Shown here: one piece after another, positions 35,918 to 45,311 of the stretch | Numbering within the stretch: the stretch's first letter is position 1 | Layout of the letters: the number at the start of each line of letters is the position of its first letter | Assembly (NCBI RefSeq): GCF_021568695.1 | Contig: NZ_JAKGTI010000001.1 | Span: 1,550,001 to 1,614,000, forward strand | Direction of reading: 5' to 3' | DNA from: Maritalea mediterranea | GTDB taxonomy: Bacteria > Pseudomonadota > Alphaproteobacteria > Rhizobiales > Devosiaceae | DNA: 64,000 nucleotides | Program-made: the position numbers and the translations under genes | The notes under the pieces: generated by a model | Database searches by the model: none | Told to the model about the DNA's origin: nothing | Seen by the model: only the letters and a program-made list of their open reading frames with translations

Positions 35918-36112
35918 TTCGACAAATGGGTCGACTAATCAGCACGACCCTTTCCGCACCTCATTTCTCAGCAACTTTACCGGTGCATAAGTTTAAACCA
36001 GTGTCTAGAAAATGCGGGGCGATGCAATTTTATTGACCACATCTAAGACGCATCTACCAGACCACAAACCGTTACACGCGCCTTCATGGCAAAGCAATTT
36101 GGGTATCTACTC

Positions 36113-36526
36113 ATGTCAGTCAAATACGAAACGAAACTCCCCGAAATTTTCATAGGTGATGCGGTTTTTGAACAGCTAAGCAATCTCGCCGAGGTCGCAA
36201 AAGGGGCGACACAGGAAGTCGCGCACCAGCTGATCAATGAACTAGAAAGAGCAACAATGTTACCACAAGCAAAATTGTCTGACGACGTCGTCCGGATGGG
36301 CTCCTACGTCAGTTTTATTACAAGCGATGGTTTCGATCGTTCGTTTCAACTTGTTCCGCCGGGAGATGCAGACGTGTCAAATGGCAGAATCTCTGTTTTG
36401 ACCCCGGTTGGTGCGGCATTGATTGGGCTTTCTGGAGGGCAAACGATCCCATGGAAAACTGCAGATGGACGCATGCTCGACCTGACGGTTCGCACGGTCA
36501 GCCAAGTGCCGCCTCCCTGGCGGTAG
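36113..36526 (+). CDS. Rnk/GreA-GreB C-terminal domain regulator
   Basis: The 137-residue protein matches nucleoside diphosphate kinase regulators (Rnk): an N-terminal helical part and a GreA/GreB-like FKBP-fold C-terminal domain, with VVRMGSYVSFIT, VLTPVGAALIGLSGGQTIPW and LTVRTV. These factors bind RNA polymerase near the secondary channel without Gre cleavage residues. The ATG at 36113 fits family length; an ATG at 36086 adds nine residues. Neither has a strong ribosome site. Confidence 0.82.
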   Translation: MSVKYETKLPEIFIGDAVFEQLSNLAEVAKGATQEVAHQLINELERATMLPQAKLSDDVVRMGSYVSFITSDGFDRSFQLVPPGDADVSNGRISVLTPVGAALIGLSGGQTIPWKTADGRMLDLTVRTVSQVPPPWR

Positions 36527-36835
36527 GATCGTAACGAACGTAGTCCTTATCAATTCAAAATCTCTCTAACCGCTGACCGTCTAGAAAAAGGCAATCCTTC
36601 TTAGCGGCAGGTTTTTGCTGACCTGCCGCAACCTTCAATCGCGCTAAAACCTTGCGCTTAGTTCAAAGAAACGTGAAAACTCCAGAGTAGGTAACCCATA
36701 AGTTTGAAGCTGCAATGAATAAATTTTTTAACTTAAGTGCAACATTTAATTTACCTTAGTATTAATTAATCTTTTCTGTATACGAGAGGTGAACAATTCG
36801 GGCTTACGATCGTGAACGAGAAAACGAGGCCCGCT
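36527..36835. other. Intergenic region with hairpin and A+T-rich promoter region
   Basis: 309 nt. The first part contains the hairpin at 36604-36629, and the second is very A+T-rich and probably carries the promoter of the CHASE4-type gene. No riboswitch pattern was recognised. Confidence 0.45.
36604..36629 (+). terminator. Hairpin after the Rnk gene
   Basis: GCGGCAGGT pairs perfectly with ACCTGCCGC around the loop TTTTGCTG, 78 nt after the stop. No T-run follows, but the stem is strong and G+C-rich against an A+T-rich background. Confidence 0.55.
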
Positions 36836-38980
36836 ATGAGGAACCACCTAAACCGACACATCTCCATTCTACTGCTTGGGGCTATAATTGTGACGTCGCT
36901 TACCATTGGTAGCGTGATATTTTGGATGTCGACCGAGCAAAACCGGATGTCGGCGACAGATTCTAAAACCATGATTAGTGGCGGTCTTGAAGGCATTCAG
37001 GAAAGCTTGAAAAAAATCAATGTTGATTATTCGTGGTGGCAGGATGCCTTCGACAATGTAACAGCGGAAAACTCAAGTTGGGTCTCGAGCAATATGCAGG
37101 TCGGTGTCTCGGAATCCGGCACGATGGATTTACTCGTCATTATTCAGCCCGACGGTCGCGTAATTTATAGCTGGACCCGCTATAGCGGCAAAGCAAGCGA
37201 CCCAAACATTCTAGACCATGCGTCGCTAAAAGCGCTCGTTGATAGTTTGCAAGACGTACCCACAACCGATGTGCAAGCGAGGGCTCAGTTTATGTTTGTG
37301 GGGGAAGACCTCTATCTTCTGTCCGCCGCCAGAATTACGCCAGTAGACACAACTTCGGTGCGCCCGGGTCAGTTGCCCATTAACATAATGGGGTTCCATT
37401 TTCACGATGAAAGAGTAGCTGCGCTGGGTCAGTCATTTCTGACACCGGATTTGACCGTGTCAAAAGTGGTGCGGGAAGGACGCATGAATATCCCGCTCTT
37501 GGATGGCGACGGAAAAAATATCGCTCATTTGACGTGGTCGCCGCCGAAGCCTGGTCAAAAATTGTTGGCAAAAAGCGCGACTCCAATTTTTATTGTGTTG
37601 GTCATGTTCTCATTGATCTCAGTTGTTGTCGCAAAGGCGGCCAAACTTTCCGCAAGAGAGTTAGCCAACAAAGAAAAGTCTTCCTATGTCGCGGCACGCA
37701 CCGATGGTCTAACCGGGCTGCCGAACAGATTTCGGTTTGAGGAGCGCCTGAGGAACCAACATATTGTTGCGGCAAGTCGTTCTGGCAAATTGAGCATTCT
37801 ATTTTTGGACCTTAACGACTTTAAATATGTAAACGACACACTCGGCCATGCCGCAGGGGACACTCTAATTCGCCAGGTCGCCCAAAGGCTGACAAATAGA
37901 CTACCCAAAAAATCTTTCTTAGCACGCGTGGGAGGAGACGAATTCACAATCCTACTGGATGCCGAAAATGCGAAGGCAGAGACAACAGCCATTGCAATTG
38001 AAATTATCAATGACATTCAACATGATTTTCACCTGTGCGACAAAACAATCAATGTATCGGTGTCGATCGGCTTTGCCATTGCAGATGGCAAAGCCCTACC
38101 AGAGGAACTTGTCCGCCGAGCGGATGTCGCAATGTATGATGCCAAAAAAAGGCGATTGCCAAAACCACTCCAGTACAAAACCGAAATTGAAACCAATATT
38201 GTGAAAAGTAGAAAAGTGATTGAGGCACTTCGCGGTGCGTTGATCGAAGAAACGCTTGATGTTCATTACCAACCTATTGTTGCGGCGAAAAGCGGGGAAT
38301 TGAAGTCCGTAGAGGCGCTGGTGCGTTGGAATTCTGAGGAGTTGGGCCTTTACCCTCCCGCCAGTTTCATTCCACTTGCAGAAGAATCCGGCTTAATCCA
38401 CAAACTAGGCTTATATGTTTTTAGGCGGGTGTGTGATGACATCGCCCAAATGCCAGATTTAAAAGTGAGCATTAATTTATCGCCGGTGCAATTGCGCGAT
38501 TCAACGCTCGTTGATGCGTTCGCTACAATATTAGACGAGACCGGCGTTTCGGCAGAACAAATTGAAATAGAATTGACCGAAGGAATTCTGGTCACGCACC
38601 CTGACATCGCAAAAGCGAGGATGCTGGAACTTAAACGCATTGGCTTTTCTATGGCTTTGGATGATTTTGGCACGGGCTTTTCTTCAATTGGTTATTTGCG
38701 TCTACTTCCTTTTGACAAGTTGAAAATTGATCGCAGCTACATAATGGATATAGAATTTGATAGCGAAGCGGCCGCATTCACGCAAACGATCGTCAATTTG
38801 GGTCGCGCCCTGAACATGTCGGTGGTCGCTGAAGGGGTGGAAACACAAGAGCAACTCAAGATCGCACGGCTCGCGGGCTGCGATTTGATTCAAGGTTACC
38901 TTTTCAGCAAACCGCTCTCGCTTGCTTGTCTAAAACAGTGGAAACAAGGCCCGCAGGATACTCTGCGGCTGAGCTCATAA
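36836..38980 (+). CDS. CHASE4-GGDEF-EAL membrane protein
   Basis: The 714-residue protein has an N-terminal membrane helix (SILLLGAIIVTSLTIGSVIF), a periplasmic CHASE4-like sensor (about 35-235, with NVDYSWWQDAFDNV, typical of CHASE4), a second helix (PIFIVLVMFSLISVVVA), GGDEF (LARVGGDEFTILL, intact) and EAL (SVEALVRWNS with EAL, ELTEGIL, LDDFGTGFSSIGYL, KIDRSYI, EGVE). Both active sites look competent; no I-site. I chose ATG 36836 with GAGG upstream rather than GTG 36812. It probably senses a periplasmic ligand to set c-di-GMP. Confidence 0.93.
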   Translation: MRNHLNRHISILLLGAIIVTSLTIGSVIFWMSTEQNRMSATDSKTMISGGLEGIQESLKKINVDYSWWQDAFDNVTAENSSWVSSNMQVGVSESGTMDLLVIIQPDGRVIYSWTRYSGKASDPNILDHASLKALVDSLQDVPTTDVQARAQFMFVGEDLYLLSAARITPVDTTSVRPGQLPINIMGFHFHDERVAALGQSFLTPDLTVSKVVREGRMNIPLLDGDGKNIAHLTWSPPKPGQKLLAKSATPIFIVLVMFSLISVVVAKAAKLSARELANKEKSSYVAARTDGLTGLPNRFRFEERLRNQHIVAASRSGKLSILFLDLNDFKYVNDTLGHAAGDTLIRQVAQRLTNRLPKKSFLARVGGDEFTILLDAENAKAETTAIAIEIINDIQHDFHLCDKTINVSVSIGFAIADGKALPEELVRRADVAMYDAKKRRLPKPLQYKTEIETNIVKSRKVIEALRGALIEETLDVHYQPIVAAKSGELKSVEALVRWNSEELGLYPPASFIPLAEESGLIHKLGLYVFRRVCDDIAQMPDLKVSINLSPVQLRDSTLVDAFATILDETGVSAEQIEIELTEGILVTHPDIAKARMLELKRIGFSMALDDFGTGFSSIGYLRLLPFDKLKIDRSYIMDIEFDSEAAAFTQTIVNLGRALNMSVVAEGVETQEQLKIARLAGCDLIQGYLFSKPLSLACLKQWKQGPQDTLRLSS

Positions 38981-39292
38981 ACTTTGTCTGTAAAAATATT
39001 TCGTGGTTGGCGTCACAAAAGCGATTTAGGTGGCAATTGTAGGACGCGCCAAACTGTCCTGCGGTGACTTGTAATCTCCATTTAAACAGCAGTGATGAGG
39101 GGTCATGCCGCGGGTGACTTCGTTTCCGCGAACCAACCTGAATTGACAGCCCGGACACAGCTAGCTTCGATTGTTTTGACATCCCCTTCACCCGCAGCGT
39201 GTCCCAAGAGCTCTCTTTACTAAACTGTAACCGGCTTTTCACTACAGTGGCGTTTAAAACAATAGGATCACGTCCAATTGAGGGGGGCTCCG
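38981..39292. other. Intergenic region, nothing recognised
   Basis: 312 nt without a convincing gene. A long - strand frame (134 codons) is open here, but its composition is not protein-like and it overlaps the end of the upstream gene. Confidence 0.5.
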
Positions 39293-39787
39293 ATGGGCAA
39301 ATTTTCAAACTTCATATGCGCTGCCGTTACAGTGATCAGTATCGGACTATGTTTTACATCGGCCAATGCAGATGATGGGCGCGTTGTGCTGACCATTGAC
39401 GGGGAGATAGCAGGGTCTACACCTCGCAACTTCACCTTGGAGCAGCTAGAAGCAATTGGAATGGAAACCATCAAAACAGCAACGCCCTGGCACGAAGGCG
39501 AACAGACATTTGAAGGTGTGCCGCTTGCTGCACTTATGCAGCATGTCGGGGCCAATGGCGATATCGCCTATGTGCTCGCACTCAATAATTATAGCACCGA
39601 AGTGCCGATAACGGACTTTGAGGAACATGGTGTAATCCTAGCTTCACGCAAGGGTGGCGAGGCGATGTCAGTTGCCGAAAAAGGCCCGCTATTCATTATT
39701 TATCCCTATGATTCCGATCCAGCCCTCAGAACAGAGTTATATTATACACGTTCGGCATGGCAGGTTCGGCAGATTACAATCGAATAG
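39293..39787 (+). CDS. Periplasmic protein with sulfite-oxidase-like (molybdopterin) fold, small
   Basis: The 164-residue protein has a signal peptide (cleavage near SANA-DDG) and then a single domain similar to the small oxidoreductase/molybdopterin-binding fragment: VVLTIDGEIAGSTPRNFTLEQLEAIG, then TFEGVPLAALMQHVGA and a final PYDSDPALRTELYYTRSAWQVRQI. It lacks a clear catalytic Cys, so it may bind ligand rather than do redox chemistry. I chose ATG 39293 with GGGGGG upstream. It ends 2 nt before the GGDEF-EAL gene and is presumably its periplasmic partner. Confidence 0.75.
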   Translation: MGKFSNFICAAVTVISIGLCFTSANADDGRVVLTIDGEIAGSTPRNFTLEQLEAIGMETIKTATPWHEGEQTFEGVPLAALMQHVGANGDIAYVLALNNYSTEVPITDFEEHGVILASRKGGEAMSVAEKGPLFIIYPYDSDPALRTELYYTRSAWQVRQITIE

Positions 39788-39789
39788 AG

Positions 39790-41805
39790 ATGAACCTGCT
39801 TTGGCTCATAAAGCTTGGATGGGTGAAGGGCCGGGTATTTGCGTACTGTGCGCTCGGCACACTTTTTGTCGCTGCAATTCTTCAGGTTACTCTATTCGCG
39901 GCAACTGAGGACGCTGTTTCCCGATCCATGCACTACGACGTGAGCTGGGCAGGCGCAAATGGGCGTATTGAGGCCGCACATTTCGAGAAGCACGCAGCGC
40001 GTTTTGCCGCACTTGGAGACCAAGTAGACGCGGAAAAGGCGCGATTGTTTTACGAAATTTTTCTCAGTCGTCTTAAGACATGGGATTCGGGCGGCTTCCC
40101 TAGCCTGGTCCTAGACCGCAACCCTCGGCAGCGCGCCCGGTTCGAGAAATTACGGTCTTTAATCGATAGCATCGCCGATGATGTCGCCAACCTGGAATAT
40201 CCAGAAGCGCACAGAAATGTGCTCTCCGTACTGGCCCAGGCCGCTCCCATCATTGATAGGATTGGATCGGATGCACATACTGTCTCGGTTTCCGAAGCAG
40301 ATATTGTGCGAAGTGAACTTCAGCAACGGCAATTTCACCAACGTCTGATCATACTGGCGCTTTTGATTGGCGCTGCAGCCTTGATTGGACTGATCATCCG
40401 TCAAAACACTTCTTTGCATCGAGCAAAAGTCGCAGCCGAGAGAAGCGCTAAGGACTTCTCATATCTCGCGCGTCATGATTCACTAACCACCCTTCCAAAT
40501 CGAACTGCTTTTGATGAACATTTCCGATCCATACTTGCGGGCAAAACAATCGGAAAAAAGGCGACCATTTTCACACTCGATCTTGACGGCTTCAAAGCGA
40601 TAAACGACCTGCTTGGGCATCCTGCTGGAGACGCTCTGTTGGTAAGTGTTGCGCGGCGGCTCATGACGTGGGCCGCTCGTTGCGGTGAAAACTATTTGGT
40701 TTCAAGGTTGGGGGGCGATGAATTTATAATTCTGGCCGAATTGGAACAAGAAACCAACGCCAGCCATGTGGCAGAAGATTTGCTGAAGCAATTCAAGACT
40801 CCTTTTGAAACAAAGTTCGGCAATATGGCGGTTGGCGCGACGGTTGGATTTGCATCACGACCCATTAGCCTGCCTGAATGTGAGAACCTTCTGCTCGATG
40901 CCGACCTTGCGCTTACAGAAGCCAAAGCTCAAGGAAAAGGACGCGTTCTCGAATTTGAACCCAACATGCGTTCTAATCTTCAGCGCAGACAGCAGATTGA
41001 GCGGGACATTTCATTTGCGGTCGAAACGGGTCAGATTGAGCCCCACTATCAGCTGCAAGTTGATCTCAGGACGGGTCAAATATTTGGTTTCGAGGCGCTG
41101 GCCCGCTGGAAACACCCTGAATTTGGGTGGGTTTCCCCTTCCGAATTCATCCCCATTGCCGAGAGTTGTGGTGATGTGGTGGGACTAGGAAAGTCAATCC
41201 TTAGATCGGCATGTTTCCACGCCAACCAGCTGCCAATGGAGTTGAATGTCTCGGTAAATCTGTCAGTTGTGCAGCTTCACAGTGAACAGCTGGTGGAAGA
41301 TGTCGCAGAAATTTTGCAGGAGAGTGGCTTGGCACCACATCGCTTGACGCTGGAAGTGACCGAGTCAATCATGATCTCAGACACAACAACCGTTTTGCAG
41401 CGCCTCGATCAATTGAAGAGGTTAGGTGTGGCCATCGCGCTTGACGATTTTGGTACTGGCTATTCAGCCCTCTCCTATCTGACGAAATTTGCCTGGAACG
41501 AGCTGAAGATCGATAGATCTTTCACCGAAGCTGCACGGCAAAACCCTGCTAACTGGACCATTATTAGAGCGGTGAACATTCTGGCAAATAACATTGGTGC
41601 ACGGGTCATCGCCGAAGGCATTGAAACCACAGAGCAGGAAGCAACGCTGAAAAGCATTGGATGCGATATTGGCCAAGGCTTTTTGTACAGTCGCCCTCTT
41701 CCCTTTGAGGATTTGGAGGCGACATTGCGCCGACTTATCGCACAATCTCATCAGATGTTTACCGAGGACGAATTGGCTGAGGAACCCATGCGGTCTATTC
41801 GCTAG
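39790..41805 (+). CDS. Membrane GGDEF-EAL protein with periplasmic sensor
   Basis: The 671-residue protein has a first membrane helix (about 12-38), a periplasmic helical sensor (about 40-185), a second helix (LIILALLIGAAALIGLII), GGDEF (SRLGGDEFIILAE) and EAL (FGFEALARWKHPEFG, LEVTESI, LDDFGTGYSALSYL, KIDRSFT, EGIETTEQ). Both motifs are intact and no RxxD precedes GGDEF. ATG 39790 is 2 nt after the stop of the small periplasmic gene; an earlier ATG at 39757 would overlap it by 31 nt. The coupling suggests that the small protein signals to this sensor. Confidence 0.93.
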   Translation: MNLLWLIKLGWVKGRVFAYCALGTLFVAAILQVTLFAATEDAVSRSMHYDVSWAGANGRIEAAHFEKHAARFAALGDQVDAEKARLFYEIFLSRLKTWDSGGFPSLVLDRNPRQRARFEKLRSLIDSIADDVANLEYPEAHRNVLSVLAQAAPIIDRIGSDAHTVSVSEADIVRSELQQRQFHQRLIILALLIGAAALIGLIIRQNTSLHRAKVAAERSAKDFSYLARHDSLTTLPNRTAFDEHFRSILAGKTIGKKATIFTLDLDGFKAINDLLGHPAGDALLVSVARRLMTWAARCGENYLVSRLGGDEFIILAELEQETNASHVAEDLLKQFKTPFETKFGNMAVGATVGFASRPISLPECENLLLDADLALTEAKAQGKGRVLEFEPNMRSNLQRRQQIERDISFAVETGQIEPHYQLQVDLRTGQIFGFEALARWKHPEFGWVSPSEFIPIAESCGDVVGLGKSILRSACFHANQLPMELNVSVNLSVVQLHSEQLVEDVAEILQESGLAPHRLTLEVTESIMISDTTTVLQRLDQLKRLGVAIALDDFGTGYSALSYLTKFAWNELKIDRSFTEAARQNPANWTIIRAVNILANNIGARVIAEGIETTEQEATLKSIGCDIGQGFLYSRPLPFEDLEATLRRLIAQSHQMFTEDELAEEPMRSIR

Positions 41806-41983
41806 GCCAAAACGCCTTTAGGCAAAATTGAGCGTGTTTTGTCGGTCAATCGCAGTGCCAATCGACCACGATTGATATCAAACACACCGGTGCCTCCTCT
41901 TGGCGGGCACATGTAAAATGTGCTCAAGGGGTTCCAGAATTCTGCTTGTCAGTTGATTTCTACCCGTCAAGACTTCTTCGGAA

Positions 41984-42397
41984 CTATCTCGTTACATGCA
42001 CTGCGCAGCGCGCATGGCGCACCACGCGGCCCGCTGTCGATCCCAATAGATAGTCTTGCAAGCCCGGCTGATGCGAAGCGATGATGATGCAATCAATATC
42101 ATGGTCATCGGCAAATTCAACGATGACGCGTCCGGCATTACCAGACATGACCACAGGCGTCACATCTTTCACGCCGCCCAATTCAGCTGCAAGTCCAGCT
42201 TGGGCCTCATGTCTGCGGGTTTCATGATGGCCTTCTGGTAAGTAGGGCTCAACATAACCGGAAATCGGCTCCATAACATGCAATGCCGTGATTTTACCCC
42301 CCTCTGCCAGCAGGCACTGGGCGACATTCAAAGAGCCACCAATTTTGCCGTCATGTTCCAATGCTACGCCAATCAAAATGTTCTTATACATGTTCAA
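41984..42397 (-). CDS. Universal stress protein (UspA family)
   Basis: The 137-residue UspA protein has YKNILIGVALEHDG at the start and the ATP-binding C-terminal pattern IIASHQPGLQDYLLGSTAGRVVRHARCAVHV (G-2x-G-9x-G-(S/T) type). It is the last gene of the group downstream of nqr, with its own upstream FNR-type box, so it is likely induced on oxygen limitation. Partner proteins are unknown. Confidence 0.93.
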   Translation of the reverse strand: MNMYKNILIGVALEHDGKIGGSLNVAQCLLAEGGKITALHVMEPISGYVEPYLPEGHHETRRHEAQAGLAAELGGVKDVTPVVMSGNAGRVIVEFADDHDIDCIIIASHQPGLQDYLLGSTAGRVVRHARCAVHVTR

Positions 42398-42441
42398 TCC
42401 TCCTCTGCAGCCTCAGAATAGCATTTAAGGCAAGTCATGTG

Positions 42442-42455
42442 TTGATCTAGATCAC
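42442..42455. promoter_or_regulatory. FNR/Anr-type box upstream of the usp gene
   Basis: TTGATCTAGATCAC matches the consensus TTGAT-N4-ATCAA except at the final base. It lies 45 nt upstream of the usp ATG, a position suited to a class II promoter. Regulation by an FNR-type factor is inferred. Confidence 0.6.
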
Positions 42456-42548
42456 CTTCGCGCATTCAAGACAGAGCGGCTGCGCCTTACCCTGTACCGT
42501 TGCTCAAGACACGGAACCGTCTTCAGCCTGATGTTCGTCGACCAGACC

Positions 42549-42944
42549 TCAACCGGCCTCGACGAAAGCCCGCAAAAGGTCGGACCGGCTCAAAATGCCA
42601 ACAAGCTGACCGTCATCCACCACTGGGAACAGGCGGCAGGAGCTGGAAAGGAAACACTCTGCCGCCGCCACCACATCCAGTTCTAAATCCAGAGTGACCG
42701 GGTCGTGCGTCATATATTGTTCGACAGTGCCGCCCCATTGTTTGTAGTAATTGGCGTTGAGCGCCGCGCGGAAACAGTCTTTTTTGGTGAGCATGCCCGT
42801 CAGCTCGCCAGTATCATCCACCACCGGGGCGCCGGAGATATGTTTTTCCAGCAGCTGCGCCACCGCAATATTGATTTCAATGTCCGGCGAGAGCGTAATA
42901 ATATCAGACACCATAAATCGGGCGATGGTCTGGTGCGGCGTCAT
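42549..42944 (-). CDS. CBS-domain protein
   Basis: The 131-residue protein is a pair of CBS domains: VSDIITLSPDIEINIAVAQLLEKHISGAPVVDDTGELTGMLTKKD, then VEQYMTHDPVTLDLELDVVAAAE ending SRSDLLRAF. CBS pairs bind adenine nucleotides. The start overlaps the nqrM stop (ATGA), so it is co-transcribed with the nqr operon; a role in adjusting the respiratory enzyme to energy state is only a guess. Confidence 0.9.
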   Translation of the reverse strand: MTPHQTIARFMVSDIITLSPDIEINIAVAQLLEKHISGAPVVDDTGELTGMLTKKDCFRAALNANYYKQWGGTVEQYMTHDPVTLDLELDVVAAAECFLSSSCRLFPVVDDGQLVGILSRSDLLRAFVEAG

Positions 42945-43114
42945 ATGCTGTTCCGTTCATGGTTGCGATGGGGACAATCCTTGCAGTCGAGTTTGTCGAT
43001 ACACGCCAGACCGCCACAGGAGCCTTTGATTGGGCCTCGTCCAAAAACAAGGCCCAGGGACATGGCGGCCACGGCACCCAAAATGATCAGAAATGCAGGA
43101 AGCAATATTTCCAT
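42941..43114 (-). CDS. nqrM: Na+-NQR maturation factor NqrM
   Basis: The 57-residue protein has one membrane helix and the Cys-rich segment of NqrM: VFGRGPIKGSCGGLACIDKLDCKDCPH. NqrM is needed to assemble the Cys4 iron centre between NqrD and NqrE. I start at 43114 (MEILLPAFLIIL), which matches the family and avoids overlap with apbE; an ATG at 43144 adds ten residues. Its presence suggests that the NqrD/E iron site is really built. Confidence 0.9.
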   Translation of the reverse strand: MEILLPAFLIILGAVAAMSLGLVFGRGPIKGSCGGLACIDKLDCKDCPHRNHERNSI

Positions 43115-43128
43115 TAAACTCTTCTTTC

Positions 43129-44094
43129 CTATGCGATGACCCATTGGGCAAAATTGCCAGTAAAGACCGGCCGCAACCGGTCACCTTCCTTCAGCAAAAA
43201 TAACGCATCCAACCCTTCGCGCTCAGCCACACCAATGGCCTCCTCTTCGGACATGGCCATCAGGGCCGTCGCCCAGCCATCGGCCAATGTTGCTTTTTCA
43301 GCCATCACCGACACCGATCTGGTGCGACCGACCATCGGCGCGCCGGTTTGGGGATTGATGATATGGCCATAAGTCAAACCCGCCGGTTTATAAGATTGCA
43401 CCCCCAGCCCTGAGGTGGCAACGCTTTGACCGTTCAGCGCGACGATATGGGCAAGGCCCTTAGCATCGGGCGTTTCAACTCCAACCTGCCAGGGGCGACC
43501 GCTGGGGTGCAGGCCGTGTGCAGCCACCTCACCGCCCAAGTCGAGCAGATAATCGGTGAGGCCAAAGGCCGCCAAATCAGCTCGCAATTGATCAAGCGCA
43601 TAACCCTTGGCGATGCCGCAAAGATCAAGGGTCAAGCCGACGCGTGCTTTGCGTATCTTGCCGGGAGTGAGGCTGATTTCGTTATATCGACCAGACCGCC
43701 CCGTGATGGGGCCAAACCCATAACGCGCCACGTTAGGACCTATGGTGGGGTCAAAAGCACCGTTGCTGCGTTCGGCCAATGCAAGGCTGGCCGAAACAAG
43801 CCTATGCAAGGGGGGCGGCACCTGAATCCAGTTGGTGCTGGCTTGCCGGTTGAACTCACAAAGCGTGCTGTTGGCCAGATAGGGTGAAAACAATTTGTCG
43901 ACCGCCTGAATGGTCTGATTAAACCGCGCCGTAAGTTGTTTGCCATCAAATATGTTCGCCGCCGAAAGCCGCCAATAGGTGCCGAAGGCCGCGCCACCGA
44001 TTGTGGCAATATCCTGCGCGGACGCCGGCAAAGACGTCAATGCCAGTCCGCCGGCAGATAAGGCTAAAAATTTCCGTCGCGTCAGCATGATCAT
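43129..44094 (-). CDS. apbE: FAD:protein FMN transferase
   Basis: The 321-residue ApbE flavinylates Thr residues in D-G-x-(S/T)-G-A-T motifs. The start carries a Tat-like twin-arginine signal (LTRRKFLALSAGGLAL), consistent with export to the periplasm. Family signatures include GAFDPTIGP, DLCGIAKGYALDQL, LDLGGEVAAHG and the late DGWATALMAM. It overlaps nqrF by 4 nt. The NqrC in this operon has an intact acceptor motif; NqrB has none. Confidence 0.94.
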   Translation of the reverse strand: MIMLTRRKFLALSAGGLALTSLPASAQDIATIGGAAFGTYWRLSAANIFDGKQLTARFNQTIQAVDKLFSPYLANSTLCEFNRQASTNWIQVPPPLHRLVSASLALAERSNGAFDPTIGPNVARYGFGPITGRSGRYNEISLTPGKIRKARVGLTLDLCGIAKGYALDQLRADLAAFGLTDYLLDLGGEVAAHGLHPSGRPWQVGVETPDAKGLAHIVALNGQSVATSGLGVQSYKPAGLTYGHIINPQTGAPMVGRTRSVSVMAEKATLADGWATALMAMSEEEAIGVAEREGLDALFLLKEGDRLRPVFTGNFAQWVIA

Positions 44095-45311
44095 ATTCCA
44101 AAATCATCGTTAAAAATGGCCGCGGGCTCCACCCCACAACTATCCAGCATGGCCAAGACCGTCTGGATCATGAGAGGTGGGCCACACAAGTAGAATTCGC
44201 AGTCTTCCGGTGCCGGATGGGTTGCCAGATAGTGGCGAAAAACCACCTCGTGAATAAAACCGCATGCGCCCGTCCACTGATCGTCAGGCATGGGTTCCGA
44301 CAGGGCCAGAGTCCACGAGAAGTTTCTATATTCAGCTGCAAGTTGATCAAACTCATCAGCGTAGAAGATGTCGGTGCCACTGCGGGCACCATACCAGAAC
44401 GAGATTTTGCGTGCCGTCCCTGCCGCCAACTGCTCATGGATCATAGCGCGCAGAGGCGCCATACCCACACCACCACCAATAAACACCATTTCCCGATCCG
44501 TGTTTTGCACCCCGAAATCTCCGAACGGCCCAGAAACCTTGATGCTGTCGCCTGGCGCAAGATTGAACAGGTAAGACGACACAATGCCCGGCGGAATATG
44601 TGTGTCGCTGCCCGGGGGCGGCACGGCCAAGCGGATGTTAAATACAATTTTGCCCCGGTCCTTTGGACGGGTGGCAATCGAATAGGCGCGACGGGTGATC
44701 ACTTCATTGCGGGCGACGAGCTGCCGCCATCCCATGGCGTGCCACACCTTTTCATGCGGTTGGTCCACCGTGAGGCTGGAAAAGTCCAGCTTGTAGGGTG
44801 GTGCTTCCAGTTGCATGTAGGCCCCGGCACGGAAATCAAAATCCATGCCGGAGGGCACCTCGAGCACCAGTTCTTTGATCAAAGGTGCCAGCATTCGGTT
44901 TGACACCACGCGGGCTGTCCAGCTTTCGGCGGTCAAAATATCTTCGGGTAAGACCAGTGATAGTGGCGCGCGCACGACAAGCTGACAGGCCAGCCGCTGC
45001 CCCTCCCCCAGATCGGCACGCGACAGGCGCGCCAGCTCGGTGGGTAAAGGGGCATCACCACCTTTGGTGACCTTGACCTTGCACAGCCCGCATGTCCCCG
45101 CTCCGGCACAGGCAGAAGGCACTGGAATATCGGCCTGATTAAGCAAACTGAGCAGTTTCTGACCTGTCGTGCCCGACACGTTCAAAGACCCGTTCACCGA
45201 GATCTCGACCGGTAATGCAGGTACCAGCAAAGCCCGAACAGCAATCACCACAATGCAAAGGAAAAGAACCAGCACCACAATCAACAATGTGCCCATCACA
45301 ATCTCGGTCAT
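44091..45311 (-). CDS. nqrF: NQR subunit F (NADH dehydrogenase, FAD and 2Fe-2S)
   Basis: The 406-residue subunit has an N-terminal membrane helix ([19 protein letters not shown]), a ferredoxin domain with Cys68, Cys74, Cys77 and Cys109, the FAD motif RAYSIAT, the NADH-binding [13 protein letters not shown] and a closing C-terminal segment. It takes electrons from NADH into the complex. The start at 45311 overlaps the nqrE stop by 4 nt; a longer in-frame extension upstream is inside nqrE and is not real. All functional residues recognisable by eye are present. Confidence 0.96.
   Translation of the reverse strand: MTEIVMGTLLIVVLVLFLCIVVIAVRALLVPALPVEISVNGSLNVSGTTGQKLLSLLNQADIPVPSACAGAGTCGLCKVKVTKGGDAPLPTELARLSRADLGEGQRLACQLVVRAPLSLVLPEDILTAESWTARVVSNRMLAPLIKELVLEVPSGMDFDFRAGAYMQLEAPPYKLDFSSLTVDQPHEKVWHAMGWRQLVARNEVITRRAYSIATRPKDRGKIVFNIRLAVPPPGSDTHIPPGIVSSYLFNLAPGDSIKVSGPFGDFGVQNTDREMVFIGGGVGMAPLRAMIHEQLAAGTARKISFWYGARSGTDIFYADEFDQLAAEYRNFSWTLALSEPMPDDQWTGACGFIHEVVFRHYLATHPAPEDCEFYLCGPPLMIQTVLAMLDSCGVEPAAIFNDDFGI

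Noticed and set aside
38904-39308. 134-codon - strand frame in the gap before the small periplasmic gene
   Set aside because: Overlaps the end of the CHASE4 gene, no ribosome site and no recognisable pattern.
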